Shown: in pieces, positions 14,885 through 24,345 of the stretch
Position numbering within the stretch: the stretch's first letter is position 1
How the letters are laid out: every line of letters begins with the position of its first letter
Origin: a virus
Length of the DNA stretch: 64,000 nucleotides
IMG/VR virus record: IMGVR_UViG_3300042924_003416
Location: 1 to 64,000 of that record
Reading direction: 5' to 3' (one strand)
Program-made: the position numbers and the translations under genes
The notes under the pieces: model-generated
Databases searched by the model: none
Told to the model about the DNA's origin: nothing
The model's input: only the letters and a program-made list of their open reading frames with translations

Positions 14885-15930
14885 TGGACTTTAATTACAC
14901 ACTAAAATATAGAACATTTGACCAGTTGCTGGAAGATGTTACTATTGACTTAAATACATTTGCTCTTGAAAATATGATTGAGCCTCAACAGTTAATTAAA
15001 GTAACTCGTAAGGTTAACTATCAATTAGGATTGAGAATAAATCAAACTAAAGAAGTTGTGTTAGATGTTTGTCACCATAAGGTAAAACTTCCTGATGACT
15101 TTTATACATTTAACTTTGCAATGATATGTGGAGAGTTTAAAGAAGTTGTTGGTTATGATGGTATGGCCGGAGGAACTAATATTCAAGAAGTACCATATAG
15201 AGAAGCACCAAGTACTGTTAATACATGTGCTCCTGAAACAGTAAACTGTAGAACATGTAATTCAAATCCATGTAATCATACAGCAGCCTGTGAACTTAAT
15301 CACCCTATAACAGATCCTATACCCACTGCATATGATCCTAATAATCCTTACGGTAATACATGTATTGCTCCAAGAGTATTCATGAACTGCAAGGGTGAAA
15401 AATGGGAACTAATACAAGTCATTAATCCTAGTCTTACAAGAGTTTCTACTTATCTTAAACCGTTAAGAATGAAAGCAAGTCAAGAGATTGAATGTGACTG
15501 TCCAAATCTTTATCATAACACAGCTGATGAAGGATGGATTAAAAACGGATTTTTAAATACAACATTTGAAAGTGGTAAAGTATATTTAAATTATCAAGGT
15601 GACTTGTCTGATGATAACGGTAACTTAATGGTTCCTGATCATGAACTTTTAAATGAGTATTATGAATATGCATTAAAACAAAGAATCTTTGAAAATTTAT
15701 TTATAAATGGTGAAGATGTTTCACAAAGAATGCAGTTAATTGAAGCAAGACTTAAAGAGGCAAGAACTAATGCACTTAGTTTAGTTAATACACCAAACTT
15801 TAAAGAGATGGAACAAATTTGGTGGACTAATAGAAAAGCTATGTATGGTAAGTACTATTACATGTTTATGAGTCATTCTCCAAATAATCCTTACTTAAGA
15901 AGATATTCTTCAAACAATAGAATTATCTAG
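14884..15930 (+). CDS. Probable ring or tail-tube-region protein
   Basis: A 348-residue protein whose ATG overlaps the previous stop by one base. The N-terminus has YRTFDQLLEDVTIDLNTFAL and then a VTRKVNYQLGLRINQTKEVV strand-helix unit. Around residues 100-150 there is a Cys cluster (NTCAPETVNCRTCNSNPC), possibly metal-binding. The C-terminus is helical, with LLNEYYEYALKQRIFENLFI and a Tyr-rich tail. An LxDVxxDLxxF...I....LIK...KVN..LG.RI opening recurs, from memory, in crAss-like phages next to the large stabilization-type tail protein. The function is therefore probably structural, at the portal-tail interface. It ends two bases before the next ATG. Confidence 0.6.
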   Translation: MDFNYTLKYRTFDQLLEDVTIDLNTFALENMIEPQQLIKVTRKVNYQLGLRINQTKEVVLDVCHHKVKLPDDFYTFNFAMICGEFKEVVGYDGMAGGTNIQEVPYREAPSTVNTCAPETVNCRTCNSNPCNHTAACELNHPITDPIPTAYDPNNPYGNTCIAPRVFMNCKGEKWELIQVINPSLTRVSTYLKPLRMKASQEIECDCPNLYHNTADEGWIKNGFLNTTFESGKVYLNYQGDLSDDNGNLMVPDHELLNEYYEYALKQRIFENLFINGEDVSQRMQLIEARLKEARTNALSLVNTPNFKEMEQIWWTNRKAMYGKYYYMFMSHSPNNPYLRRYSSNNRII

Positions 15931-15932
15931 TT

Positions 15933-18900
15933 ATGGCAAAAGATCAAGGTTTACAAGATACGTCTAAGATTATTACTAATTCTTTTACTAAAGGATTGAA
16001 TAAAGATTCTGATCCTTCATTTGTACAAGAAGGAATGTGGACACATGCAATCAATGTAGTTAACAATACTATTGAAGGTGACGTAGGTACACTATCTAAT
16101 GAAACATCAAATATTCTGTGTGCTCAAGCTGGTAAAACAATGCCTCCAATAGCAACTCATAAATATATCATTGGAGCTATTTATTTGTACTCAGATAAAT
16201 GGATAATTCTTACAGCTGGTCATTCTACTACAGGTCAAAGAATTACTTCTGAAATAGGTCTTCTTGAAGAAGATGTATGTAGATATAGAGAGATTGTGCA
16301 AGCTCCTTGTTTAAACTTTGATAAAAGATATATTATATCAGGAGCTTCCAGAGAAAAAGAAGATTGTTCATGGCAAGTATATTGGTCAGATGGATTTAAT
16401 CCTGATAGAACTTTAAATATTGGAGATCCACAAACATGGCCTACATTAGACTATCAATGGTTAGGTGGTTCTGATATGAACTATTATTCTAATGGAACCG
16501 TTATTGATTTTCTTTGGCCAGGTGTTTCTTGGAATGAAAGAGTAACAGTACCTGATCCATGTGAATTTATTTCATATGTAAACTCACTAGATTGTGATGC
16601 AACAAGACTTGCTAGACTAATGAACACACCATGTCTTAATTTAATTTTAGGGCAATCTGGAGGTACACTTGCTAATGGAACTTATTTTGCACTTATTGCA
16701 TATACAATAAAAGGTCAAAGAGTAACAGATTATTTTTCACAAAGTAACTATCAATTTATTTATACAGTAAATGATTTAGAAGGTTCATTAACATTAGAAG
16801 TTAATGCGGATAGTGAAAACTTTGATGAATTTGTTTTAGTACTTGTTGAAGCAACAAATCAACAAACTGTTGCAACACAAATGGGTTTTTATTCTACTAA
16901 TACTACTATAATTGCTATAGATCAAATTAATCCTAGTAATGTAAAAATACCATTAGAACAATTACCAATTCAAACTCCTGTATTTGAAACATCTGATCAA
17001 ATGACTGATGTTAATGGTTATCTTTTAAGAGTTGGTCCAAAGTCTAAATTTGATTTTAACTATCAACCACTTGCAAATATGATTAAAGCAAGATGGGCTA
17101 GTGTTGAATATCCTGCTGATTATTATATCAATGGTGGTAATAAAACTAATTATCTTAGAGATGAGGTTTATACTTTTTATATAAGATGGGTATACAACAC
17201 AGGAGATAAGTCTGCTTCATATCATATACCAGGTAGAGCACCAAGAAACTTTCAAATTCCAGGAGGTTCCATATTACCTGAAAATGCAGATTTTACTATA
17301 GTTCATGATAAAAATGAATTAGCAACTGATGACAAAGTATTTGAAGTATATAACACAGCTACTCAGTTATCATATCCAACTCTAGTACCAAATGCTACAC
17401 AAAATCCATTAGGTCAATGGGTTATGGATGATGGTGGTGTATTACTTGCTGTTGGAGAAATGGGTTATTGGCAATCTACAGAAAAGTATCCTGACAATAG
17501 ACCTGACATATGGAATCCAAGTACATATTGTTGGACTGGTTTTGATGGTAAAAGTGGTGCATATGATCTTTGTGGAAAAAATATTAGGCATCATAAATTT
17601 CCAGAAAATTTTATTGCTAATGATAATTCTACAAGTGCATTACATTTTAGACCTAATCCCAATCCTGCAACATCAGGTAGTGAGTTTAGTATAAGATTAA
17701 TGGGTGTATATTTTGAAAATATAATAATACCTAAAGACAATGATGGAAATGATATCCCAGGTATTGTAGGTTATGAAATTTTAAGAGGATCTAGAGAAGG
17801 TAATAAGACTATTATTGCTAAAGGAATGGTTAACAACTTTAGAACATTTAAATTAAGAGGATCATTAGCACAAAACAGAACAGGGTTATATGCTAACTAT
17901 CCTTATAATACTATTAAACCAATTGGACATAGTAATACCCCATCGAATCATAATTACCAATACAATGATCCTTATATAAAAAATGATGATGCAAATAATG
18001 ATGTAGTAAATCAAGATATACCTACAGATATATTTACATTCCATTCTCCGGATACAATGTTCAGGACTCCGTTTCTTTCTACTACAGAGTTTAAATTATA
18101 TGGAACATTAAGTGGTTATGCAGATATGGCATTCCAAGAACCTAATGGTCATCCTAAATGGAAGTTGCTTTCTAACTATGTTGTTCTTCCAATGATTATT
18201 GCAGGTGTAGCTGAAGCTATCATATCTATGTTAGGTAAAAGAACAGTAAATGAACCAATTATAAATTCATATACAGAACAACTTAGAGGAACAGGTGGTA
18301 CTGGTGCAATTAATCTTAGTTTCGGTCCAACTGGTTCAGGAACATTTGCAGGAGGTAATAGTACACCTGGAACAGGAGGACAAATTGAGGATTCTCTTCC
18401 ACAAAATAATGCTCTAATTGGTATAAGTAATCAAATAACTACTTATAATAGTTTTATAAACTCATATTATTCTAGTGGTAATGCATTAACTGATGCACTT
18501 ACAGCTGTTGCATTTGGATATAGTAATACAGCATACAGTAATCAAATGAGTAGTTTAATAGGTGTTGTAAATGGTTTTTCAGAAGATGCTGGTATACCAA
18601 ATTTATTATCACTTGCTGGAACAATTGAGTTTCCTAAATGGGCATACTTAGATCCTTTTACTAGATCTTTAGGAGCATTAAATCAACTTGCATTTTACTT
18701 TTCAGAAGGAGCAGATATAACATTAAAAGTTTTTTATGCTCTTACACCATACAGACAATATGGATTACAATTGTTGTCACATGGTTTTTATAGTAATATG
18801 ACTAGAATATCTTCTACAGAACTATCAAGATTTAAAATTGAGACTAGTTTTTATATGAGAGATAATATTCAAGATGTACCAAAGTATCAAGATGCTACAT

Positions 18901-21488
18901 CACTTACATATTATAACTATAGTATTAATAATCTTAAACGATCAGATGCAGTAGTAGTTAGAACAAAATCAGGACCTTATTATAATCTAGCATTTCCTAA
19001 TGGAATAAATACAGGACCTCATTTAATAACTTCTGGTTTTCAAGATAAATCATTAGTAACACTTGGAACTGTTGTACAAAATAACTCAGACCCTGCTTTT
19101 CTTAGTAGTACTAATCTTCCTGACTTTGATAATAATGATAAAGTTAAACCATTTAGTTTACAAATTGCAAGTCATTATGGTGGATTAAAAGGTAGAGTTA
19201 GAAATCAATATGGTCAATTAGGAACTGAATTTCAAATTGCCATTAGTCCATGTGAACAGCAATTACCTAAGATGTCAGTAACAGATTGGACATGTCCTAC
19301 AGATAATATACTTTATACTTTTAAAACAATAAAATCAACTCCTTTATTTTTTGGAGGGGATACTTATATAAATCGTTACACTGAAAAAAATAACATGATG
19401 TTCTTTTATGATTGGTTATATGGACAACCTGATGGTTTTGAATATAACTATTATTTAAGAAGCATGATACCTCAAGCTAGATTTAAAGTAAATAGTATAA
19501 ACTATGATGTAAGTGATTTAGCTGAACTATTTAATTTTAGTGCACCTGCTGTTCCAGGTACAGGAGCTTTTCCTGGTAGATTTTATAATCTAGATTATTT
19601 TGTACCATTTTCACTTGGTCTTAGAAAATATAATTATACAAATGATACCAAAGGTGGTATTCCAGGTATATTTCCTTTTACAAGTTTTTTTGAACAAGAA
19701 AAAGGTTTGTGGTCAGTAAGAGAAGCATATTTTTATTTAGCAAATTCAGGTATAAGAGATTTCTTTGTTGAATCTGAAGTACTTGTAGACTTTAGAAAAC
19801 AAAGTACTAGAGAAGGTGGTAAACATTATGATCCGTATAGATACACAGATTATCCTGCTATGTTTGATATGAATCCAAACATCATGGGTAGATTAAGTGA
19901 ATATCTATATGATTATTCTTTAAGTGTATCTAAATTATATAATCAATATTTTTCTTCTGGAAATCTTCAATCAAGATATTATGATCCTAAAGTAGCTAAG
20001 TTATGTTACAAGTATTATCCTGATAGAATTATTTATTCACTACCTCAACAAGATGAGGCAATAAAAGATAGTTGGTTTATTTACTTAATTAATAATTATA
20101 AAGAATTTAAAGGCCAAATCTCTGGAGTTAAAGCAATTAATAAAAGTGGTTTATTTATAACATTTAAAAATGAAAGCCCATTAATGTATCAGGGTGTTGA
20201 TACTCTTGAAACAGATCTAAATACTAAGATTACAATTGGAGATGGTGGTTTATTTTCACAACCACAACAAGCTGTTACAAATGCAGACAAAGCATATGAG
20301 TATGGTTCTTCACAAAATAGATTATCAGTTATTTCTACTCCTGTAGGAATATTCTATATGTCTCAAAATCAAGGACGTGTATTTACTTATGGACAAGGAT
20401 TACAAGAAATATCTCAAGCAGGATTAAAATGGTGGTTTATATTATACATGCCATACAAACTTACTCAAGATTTTCCTGACTACCCATGGCAAGATAATCC
20501 AGTAGCAGGTATTGGTTGTCAATCAATTTATGATAGTTCAAGTTCAATACTTTATTTTACAAAAAAAGATTTTAAACTTAAAGACCAATATAAAAATAGA
20601 GTTACTTATAGACCTATTAATGCAGATGGTTCTGGTGATGACTTTATTTTAGATAATAATCAAAATGCAAGATATAATTTAGGTGATCCATTTTTATTTG
20701 AAGATTCATCATGGACATTAAGCTATGACCCTAAACAACAATATTGGATTAGTTTTCATGACTGGCATCCTGATTTAGTTATACCTACTAAAGATATTTT
20801 CTTAACCAGTAAAAAAGATAGCATATGGAAACATAACTTTATCTGTGATGGTTTTTGTAATTTCTATGGGCAGCAATACGGATTTGAAATTGAGTTTCCA
20901 ATTGTAACTGGTCAGTCTGTTATGACTACTAGATCATTTGAATATATACTTGAAGCTTACAGAAGAAAAGGAAATAGTTGTATAGATCAACATCATGTAC
21001 TTGACTATAATTTTGATAAAGCTGTAGTATATAATTCAGAACAAGTTTCCGGATATCTTAATTTAAATTTGTATCCTAAGAACAATATAAATGAATCATT
21101 ACAATACCCTAGGTTAGGTGCTAACTTAGCTTCTTATGATATTCTTTTCTCTAAAGAAGAACAAAAATATAGATTTAATCAATTCTGGGATATAACAAAA
21201 GATAGAGATGAGTTTCCAATAGGTTCTGATTATCCACCTACTGGACCAGTAATACCTGGTACTACAATTCTACAAGGTAATTATTCTTCAGAAAATACAT
21301 GGATTACATCTTCAGATGGATATACTAGAATTCTTAATCCAGCTAACATGGATTATAATAAGTCAGAATTTCAAAGAAAGAAATTTAGGCATTACTTAAA
21401 TTTCTTAACTTTAAGACGTGAACAATGTAATGATGTAAACATGATAGTTAAAATGTCAAATAGTAAAAATCAATTTTCCCCTAGGTGA
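15933..21488 (+). CDS. Very large tail protein of the stabilization or muzzle type
   Basis: A 1851-residue protein. The N-terminus reads ITNSFTKGLNKDSDPSFVQE and continues with GMWTHAINVVNNTIEGDVGT, the typical opening of the large tail proteins of crAss-like phages that correspond to podovirus tail-stabilization proteins and form the distal tail or muzzle. The body is dominated by aromatic- and Asn-rich beta segments, consistent with a propeller or beta-helical tail part. It includes a Gly/Thr-rich stretch at about 785-820 (GTGGTGAINLSFGPTGSGTF) next to a hydrophobic helix (VVLPMIIAGVAEAIISMLGK at about 752-771). It would lie outside the capsid and contact the host surface. Its TGA stop overlaps the next ATG by one base. 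The family assignment is from the N-terminal pattern, size and gene order. Confidence 0.75.
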   Translation: MAKDQGLQDTSKIITNSFTKGLNKDSDPSFVQEGMWTHAINVVNNTIEGDVGTLSNETSNILCAQAGKTMPPIATHKYIIGAIYLYSDKWIILTAGHSTTGQRITSEIGLLEEDVCRYREIVQAPCLNFDKRYIISGASREKEDCSWQVYWSDGFNPDRTLNIGDPQTWPTLDYQWLGGSDMNYYSNGTVIDFLWPGVSWNERVTVPDPCEFISYVNSLDCDATRLARLMNTPCLNLILGQSGGTLANGTYFALIAYTIKGQRVTDYFSQSNYQFIYTVNDLEGSLTLEVNADSENFDEFVLVLVEATNQQTVATQMGFYSTNTTIIAIDQINPSNVKIPLEQLPIQTPVFETSDQMTDVNGYLLRVGPKSKFDFNYQPLANMIKARWASVEYPADYYINGGNKTNYLRDEVYTFYIRWVYNTGDKSASYHIPGRAPRNFQIPGGSILPENADFTIVHDKNELATDDKVFEVYNTATQLSYPTLVPNATQNPLGQWVMDDGGVLLAVGEMGYWQSTEKYPDNRPDIWNPSTYCWTGFDGKSGAYDLCGKNIRHHKFPENFIANDNSTSALHFRPNPNPATSGSEFSIRLMGVYFENIIIPKDNDGNDIPGIVGYEILRGSREGNKTIIAKGMVNNFRTFKLRGSLAQNRTGLYANYPYNTIKPIGHSNTPSNHNYQYNDPYIKNDDANNDVVNQDIPTDIFTFHSPDTMFRTPFLSTTEFKLYGTLSGYADMAFQEPNGHPKWKLLSNYVVLPMIIAGVAEAIISMLGKRTVNEPIINSYTEQLRGTGGTGAINLSFGPTGSGTFAGGNSTPGTGGQIEDSLPQNNALIGISNQITTYNSFINSYYSSGNALTDALTAVAFGYSNTAYSNQMSSLIGVVNGFSEDAGIPNLLSLAGTIEFPKWAYLDPFTRSLGALNQLAFYFSEGADITLKVFYALTPYRQYGLQLLSHGFYSNMTRISSTELSRFKIETSFYMRDNIQDVPKYQDATSLTYYNYSINNLKRSDAVVVRTKSGPYYNLAFPNGINTGPHLITSGFQDKSLVTLGTVVQNNSDPAFLSSTNLPDFDNNDKVKPFSLQIASHYGGLKGRVRNQYGQLGTEFQIAISPCEQQLPKMSVTDWTCPTDNILYTFKTIKSTPLFFGGDTYINRYTEKNNMMFFYDWLYGQPDGFEYNYYLRSMIPQARFKVNSINYDVSDLAELFNFSAPAVPGTGAFPGRFYNLDYFVPFSLGLRKYNYTNDTKGGIPGIFPFTSFFEQEKGLWSVREAYFYLANSGIRDFFVESEVLVDFRKQSTREGGKHYDPYRYTDYPAMFDMNPNIMGRLSEYLYDYSLSVSKLYNQYFSSGNLQSRYYDPKVAKLCYKYYPDRIIYSLPQQDEAIKDSWFIYLINNYKEFKGQISGVKAINKSGLFITFKNESPLMYQGVDTLETDLNTKITIGDGGLFSQPQQAVTNADKAYEYGSSQNRLSVISTPVGIFYMSQNQGRVFTYGQGLQEISQAGLKWWFILYMPYKLTQDFPDYPWQDNPVAGIGCQSIYDSSSSILYFTKKDFKLKDQYKNRVTYRPINADGSGDDFILDNNQNARYNLGDPFLFEDSSWTLSYDPKQQYWISFHDWHPDLVIPTKDIFLTSKKDSIWKHNFICDGFCNFYGQQYGFEIEFPIVTGQSVMTTRSFEYILEAYRRKGNSCIDQHHVLDYNFDKAVVYNSEQVSGYLNLNLYPKNNINESLQYPRLGANLASYDILFSKEEQKYRFNQFWDITKDRDEFPIGSDYPPTGPVIPGTTILQGNYSSENTWITSSDGYTRILNPANMDYNKSEFQRKKFRHYLNFLTLRREQCNDVNMIVKMSNSKNQFSPR

Positions 21489-24343
21489 TGTATAATAAAA
21501 AAGTACTTATAGATTCTCTTAAGAAGTTAGGAAGTGCAAAAGCTCCAACTCAAAAGAAAGATATTATTGTGGGTTCAAATAATCCTGCACAGATGTTATC
21601 TATGAAAAAAGGAGGTTCTTCTGTAGATAAGAAGTTGAGTGTAAAAAAATCTAATATACAAGGTAAAGGTTTATTTATTGATCAACCCATTAGAAAAGGA
21701 GAAATCATTGGTTTAGCTCATCTTAATAATCAAGCTACTCCTGTAGTAGGTAAATACCATAATCACTCAGAAGATAGTCCTACTGCAGTAAACATATCTA
21801 AAGGAAATAAAAGATATTTAGTAGCTGCTAGAGATTTACCTGCCGGTACTGAAATTACTACTAACTATAGATTACAACCTGAGTTAGAACAACCTGAAGA
21901 CTTTATGCAAAAAGGAGGAATGACTCCTCAGAAAGATGGTTATAGAACTTATTCACCATTTAAAAATCTTCCTTTTATTGATGTAGAAACAGACACTATT
22001 GATACAGACAATATAGTATATGATTTACAATTGAGGGCTAATAATGGAGTTACTAAAAATGTACAAAAAAATACAGGCTTACATAAAATTCCAGGAGCAA
22101 CTGTTATAAGAGAAATTCCTATGGGTAGAAAAGGAGGATCTGCTCCTAAACTTCCTAAAAAGAAAAACTCTAAAGGATACTCAAGAAGTCTTGAAGCAAC
22201 AAATAGATTATTTGCAGAACATCCATTCTTTGCTCAATCAAAATCTAGAAAGAATAAAATATATGATCCTAATTCAAAGTACTTCCAATTTGGTGGTATG
22301 TTTACTGAAAAAGGAGCTAATGTATATTTTAATCCAACATACATGAATAACTTTACAGGTGGTACTAATTCATATGAAAAAAATATGCTTGGTTCATACC
22401 GTACAGGTTTTTCTCCTGTTGTTGGTATAGAAGGTTCATTAAGTAAAAGTAGAAGAGCTGATGAAGAAAAGGGAAGAGGTTGGTTATATAATGCATATGC
22501 CGGACTTAATCCTAATGCAATGAAAGAAGGTAACTATACTCCTTCTGCAGGTTTAAGTTTTGATTTTGAAAATTCACCACAAGATAGAGTCTTTAGACCT
22601 TTTGCTCAAATAGGTGCTGACTATAATCCTGATACTGGTCTTAATGCTGGAGCAACAACTGGTGCTAGATTTCCTTTTACACCTTATGGAAATAAAAGAA
22701 TTAAACCTGGATATGCAATAGGTCATTTAGATATATATGGTGGTATTAGAGGTGGTTATGGTAAAATGAAAGCTGATGGTGCAGGTCCTTCAGGAGGTTT
22801 AGCATATGGTGCAAGAGTTCATGGTAAATATATGCCTGAAAGAAAATCAGTTCTTGGTAAACTGATGGGTAAAGGTGCTTATTTTTATGGTGATGCAGGA
22901 ATACAGTTTGATCCTCAAAAAGGTCAACTAAGTCAGAAAATGAAAGATTATACTATTCCTTCTGGAGCGGTTGATTATTATGGTAATGCAGCAACAGCTA
23001 GTGGAAGTGATCAAGATTCAGGTCTTAAATTTGGTAATACTATTTATGCAAATGTTGGTGTCAAAAAAGAACTTGATGATATTAAGTTTAAAAAAGATGA
23101 CAGAGCAAGAAAAATTCAAGAGATTGAAGATAATGAAAAAAGAGCATTTCAGGAAAATGAAATAAAACAAGTAATAGAAAAACCTAAAAAAGAATGTCCT
23201 GAAGGAGAAGAAAGACATTGTGCTGATTGTCCTTGTGAACCAATAGAAAGAGTAAGTCATCCAAGATGGTTGCAAGAAGGTGGTGAGTATATTGAAACAG
23301 AACTTACTCCAGAAGAAATAGAACAGTATGCTAAAGGAGGGTATATCATAGAAGATATTTCTATACCTTCATTACCTAAAGCTCAATTGGGTAAAATTAT
23401 AAAAAGTACAAAGAATATAGTATTTCCACCAACTCCAGATCAAAAATTTCTTACTAATTATATATCAAATAATTTTGGCCCTCATGTTACTTCTCAACAT
23501 TCAGCAGATATTGCAAGAAGATTAGCAAGAGAACAATATCAACGTGCTGTACTAGATGCTCAACAGGCAGCACTGTTTAATGCAAGTAATATAGATATAT
23601 CTACACTACCTCAACAACGTGTTGCTGATTTACAAAATTTAGTTACACCAGCTATTCAAAGTAAAATAAATAAAGTTAACTTACATGAAGCAGAAGACTT
23701 ATTAAAAACTTTAGATCCAAGTGAACTTGATAAATACATTGATTACAGACCATTTAGAATTTATACACCTTCAGGTAGTTTAGCACTTCATCAAAATACA
23801 GATAATTTAAAAGATAACTTATTTTCTTTTAATGTATTTATGAATAAACCTAGAGAAGCTGGATTAGCATTTAATTATGCAAATAAGTTTTTTCCATATA
23901 AGAATCCATCAATTTTAGAAAAGAATAGTTTGAGTTTAGATTCATTTAACATGTTAGCTAACATGGGTCGTAGACCAGAATGGGATATACAATTTGATGA
24001 TATGATTGATATGAATGCTTTAGCTCGTCATAGTAAATTATTTGAAGGATTACCTTCTGTAGGTAGGATAGGTGCTGGTCATTTTGATAAAGCTACTGGT
24101 GAAGAGATGTTAAGAAGGTTAAATGCTATGATTGCTGAAAAAGGTTTTTCTGAAAAAGCAGACTGGCAATACACTCCAATTTCAGGAGATAACTTAGGTA
24201 TCCATAAATTTATGTTACCTAACTATAAAATAACTAGAAAATACAGTGAAGGTGGAGATTTTGAATATGAACTTGGAGATGAAGTAGATGAAACTACTAT
24301 GCAAGAATTAGAAAAATTAGGTTATACATTTGAACAAATATAG
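21488..24343 (+). CDS. Cargo-type protein with SET domain, beta-barrel-like region and internal LPKAQLG site
   Basis: The ATG at 21488 overlaps the previous TGA; a GTG three bases earlier is less likely. It gives 951 residues. Residues 51-129 form a compact SET domain: VKKSNIQGKGLF (G59-x-G61), then NHSEDSP (N92-H93-S94), then ARDLPAGTEITTNYR (Y127). This order and spacing match the small viral enzyme vSET, so S-adenosylmethionine-dependent lysine methylation is plausible. Residues about 275-540 alternate polar and hydrophobic residues with Gly/Tyr, as in AYAGLNPNA, AQIGADYNP, DIYGGIRGGYG and YANVGVKKEL, resembling an outer-membrane beta-barrel. A CPEGEERHCADCPC knot follows. At about 600-640 an ELTPEEIEQYAKGGYIIE segment meets LPKAQLGKI, after which a second, helical protein-like part begins. 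It looks like two joined proteins. The cargo role is inferred from context. Confidence 0.7.
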   Translation: MYNKKVLIDSLKKLGSAKAPTQKKDIIVGSNNPAQMLSMKKGGSSVDKKLSVKKSNIQGKGLFIDQPIRKGEIIGLAHLNNQATPVVGKYHNHSEDSPTAVNISKGNKRYLVAARDLPAGTEITTNYRLQPELEQPEDFMQKGGMTPQKDGYRTYSPFKNLPFIDVETDTIDTDNIVYDLQLRANNGVTKNVQKNTGLHKIPGATVIREIPMGRKGGSAPKLPKKKNSKGYSRSLEATNRLFAEHPFFAQSKSRKNKIYDPNSKYFQFGGMFTEKGANVYFNPTYMNNFTGGTNSYEKNMLGSYRTGFSPVVGIEGSLSKSRRADEEKGRGWLYNAYAGLNPNAMKEGNYTPSAGLSFDFENSPQDRVFRPFAQIGADYNPDTGLNAGATTGARFPFTPYGNKRIKPGYAIGHLDIYGGIRGGYGKMKADGAGPSGGLAYGARVHGKYMPERKSVLGKLMGKGAYFYGDAGIQFDPQKGQLSQKMKDYTIPSGAVDYYGNAATASGSDQDSGLKFGNTIYANVGVKKELDDIKFKKDDRARKIQEIEDNEKRAFQENEIKQVIEKPKKECPEGEERHCADCPCEPIERVSHPRWLQEGGEYIETELTPEEIEQYAKGGYIIEDISIPSLPKAQLGKIIKSTKNIVFPPTPDQKFLTNYISNNFGPHVTSQHSADIARRLAREQYQRAVLDAQQAALFNASNIDISTLPQQRVADLQNLVTPAIQSKINKVNLHEAEDLLKTLDPSELDKYIDYRPFRIYTPSGSLALHQNTDNLKDNLFSFNVFMNKPREAGLAFNYANKFFPYKNPSILEKNSLSLDSFNMLANMGRRPEWDIQFDDMIDMNALARHSKLFEGLPSVGRIGAGHFDKATGEEMLRRLNAMIAEKGFSEKADWQYTPISGDNLGIHKFMLPNYKITRKYSEGGDFEYELGDEVDETTMQELEKLGYTFEQI

Positions 24344-24345
24344 TC

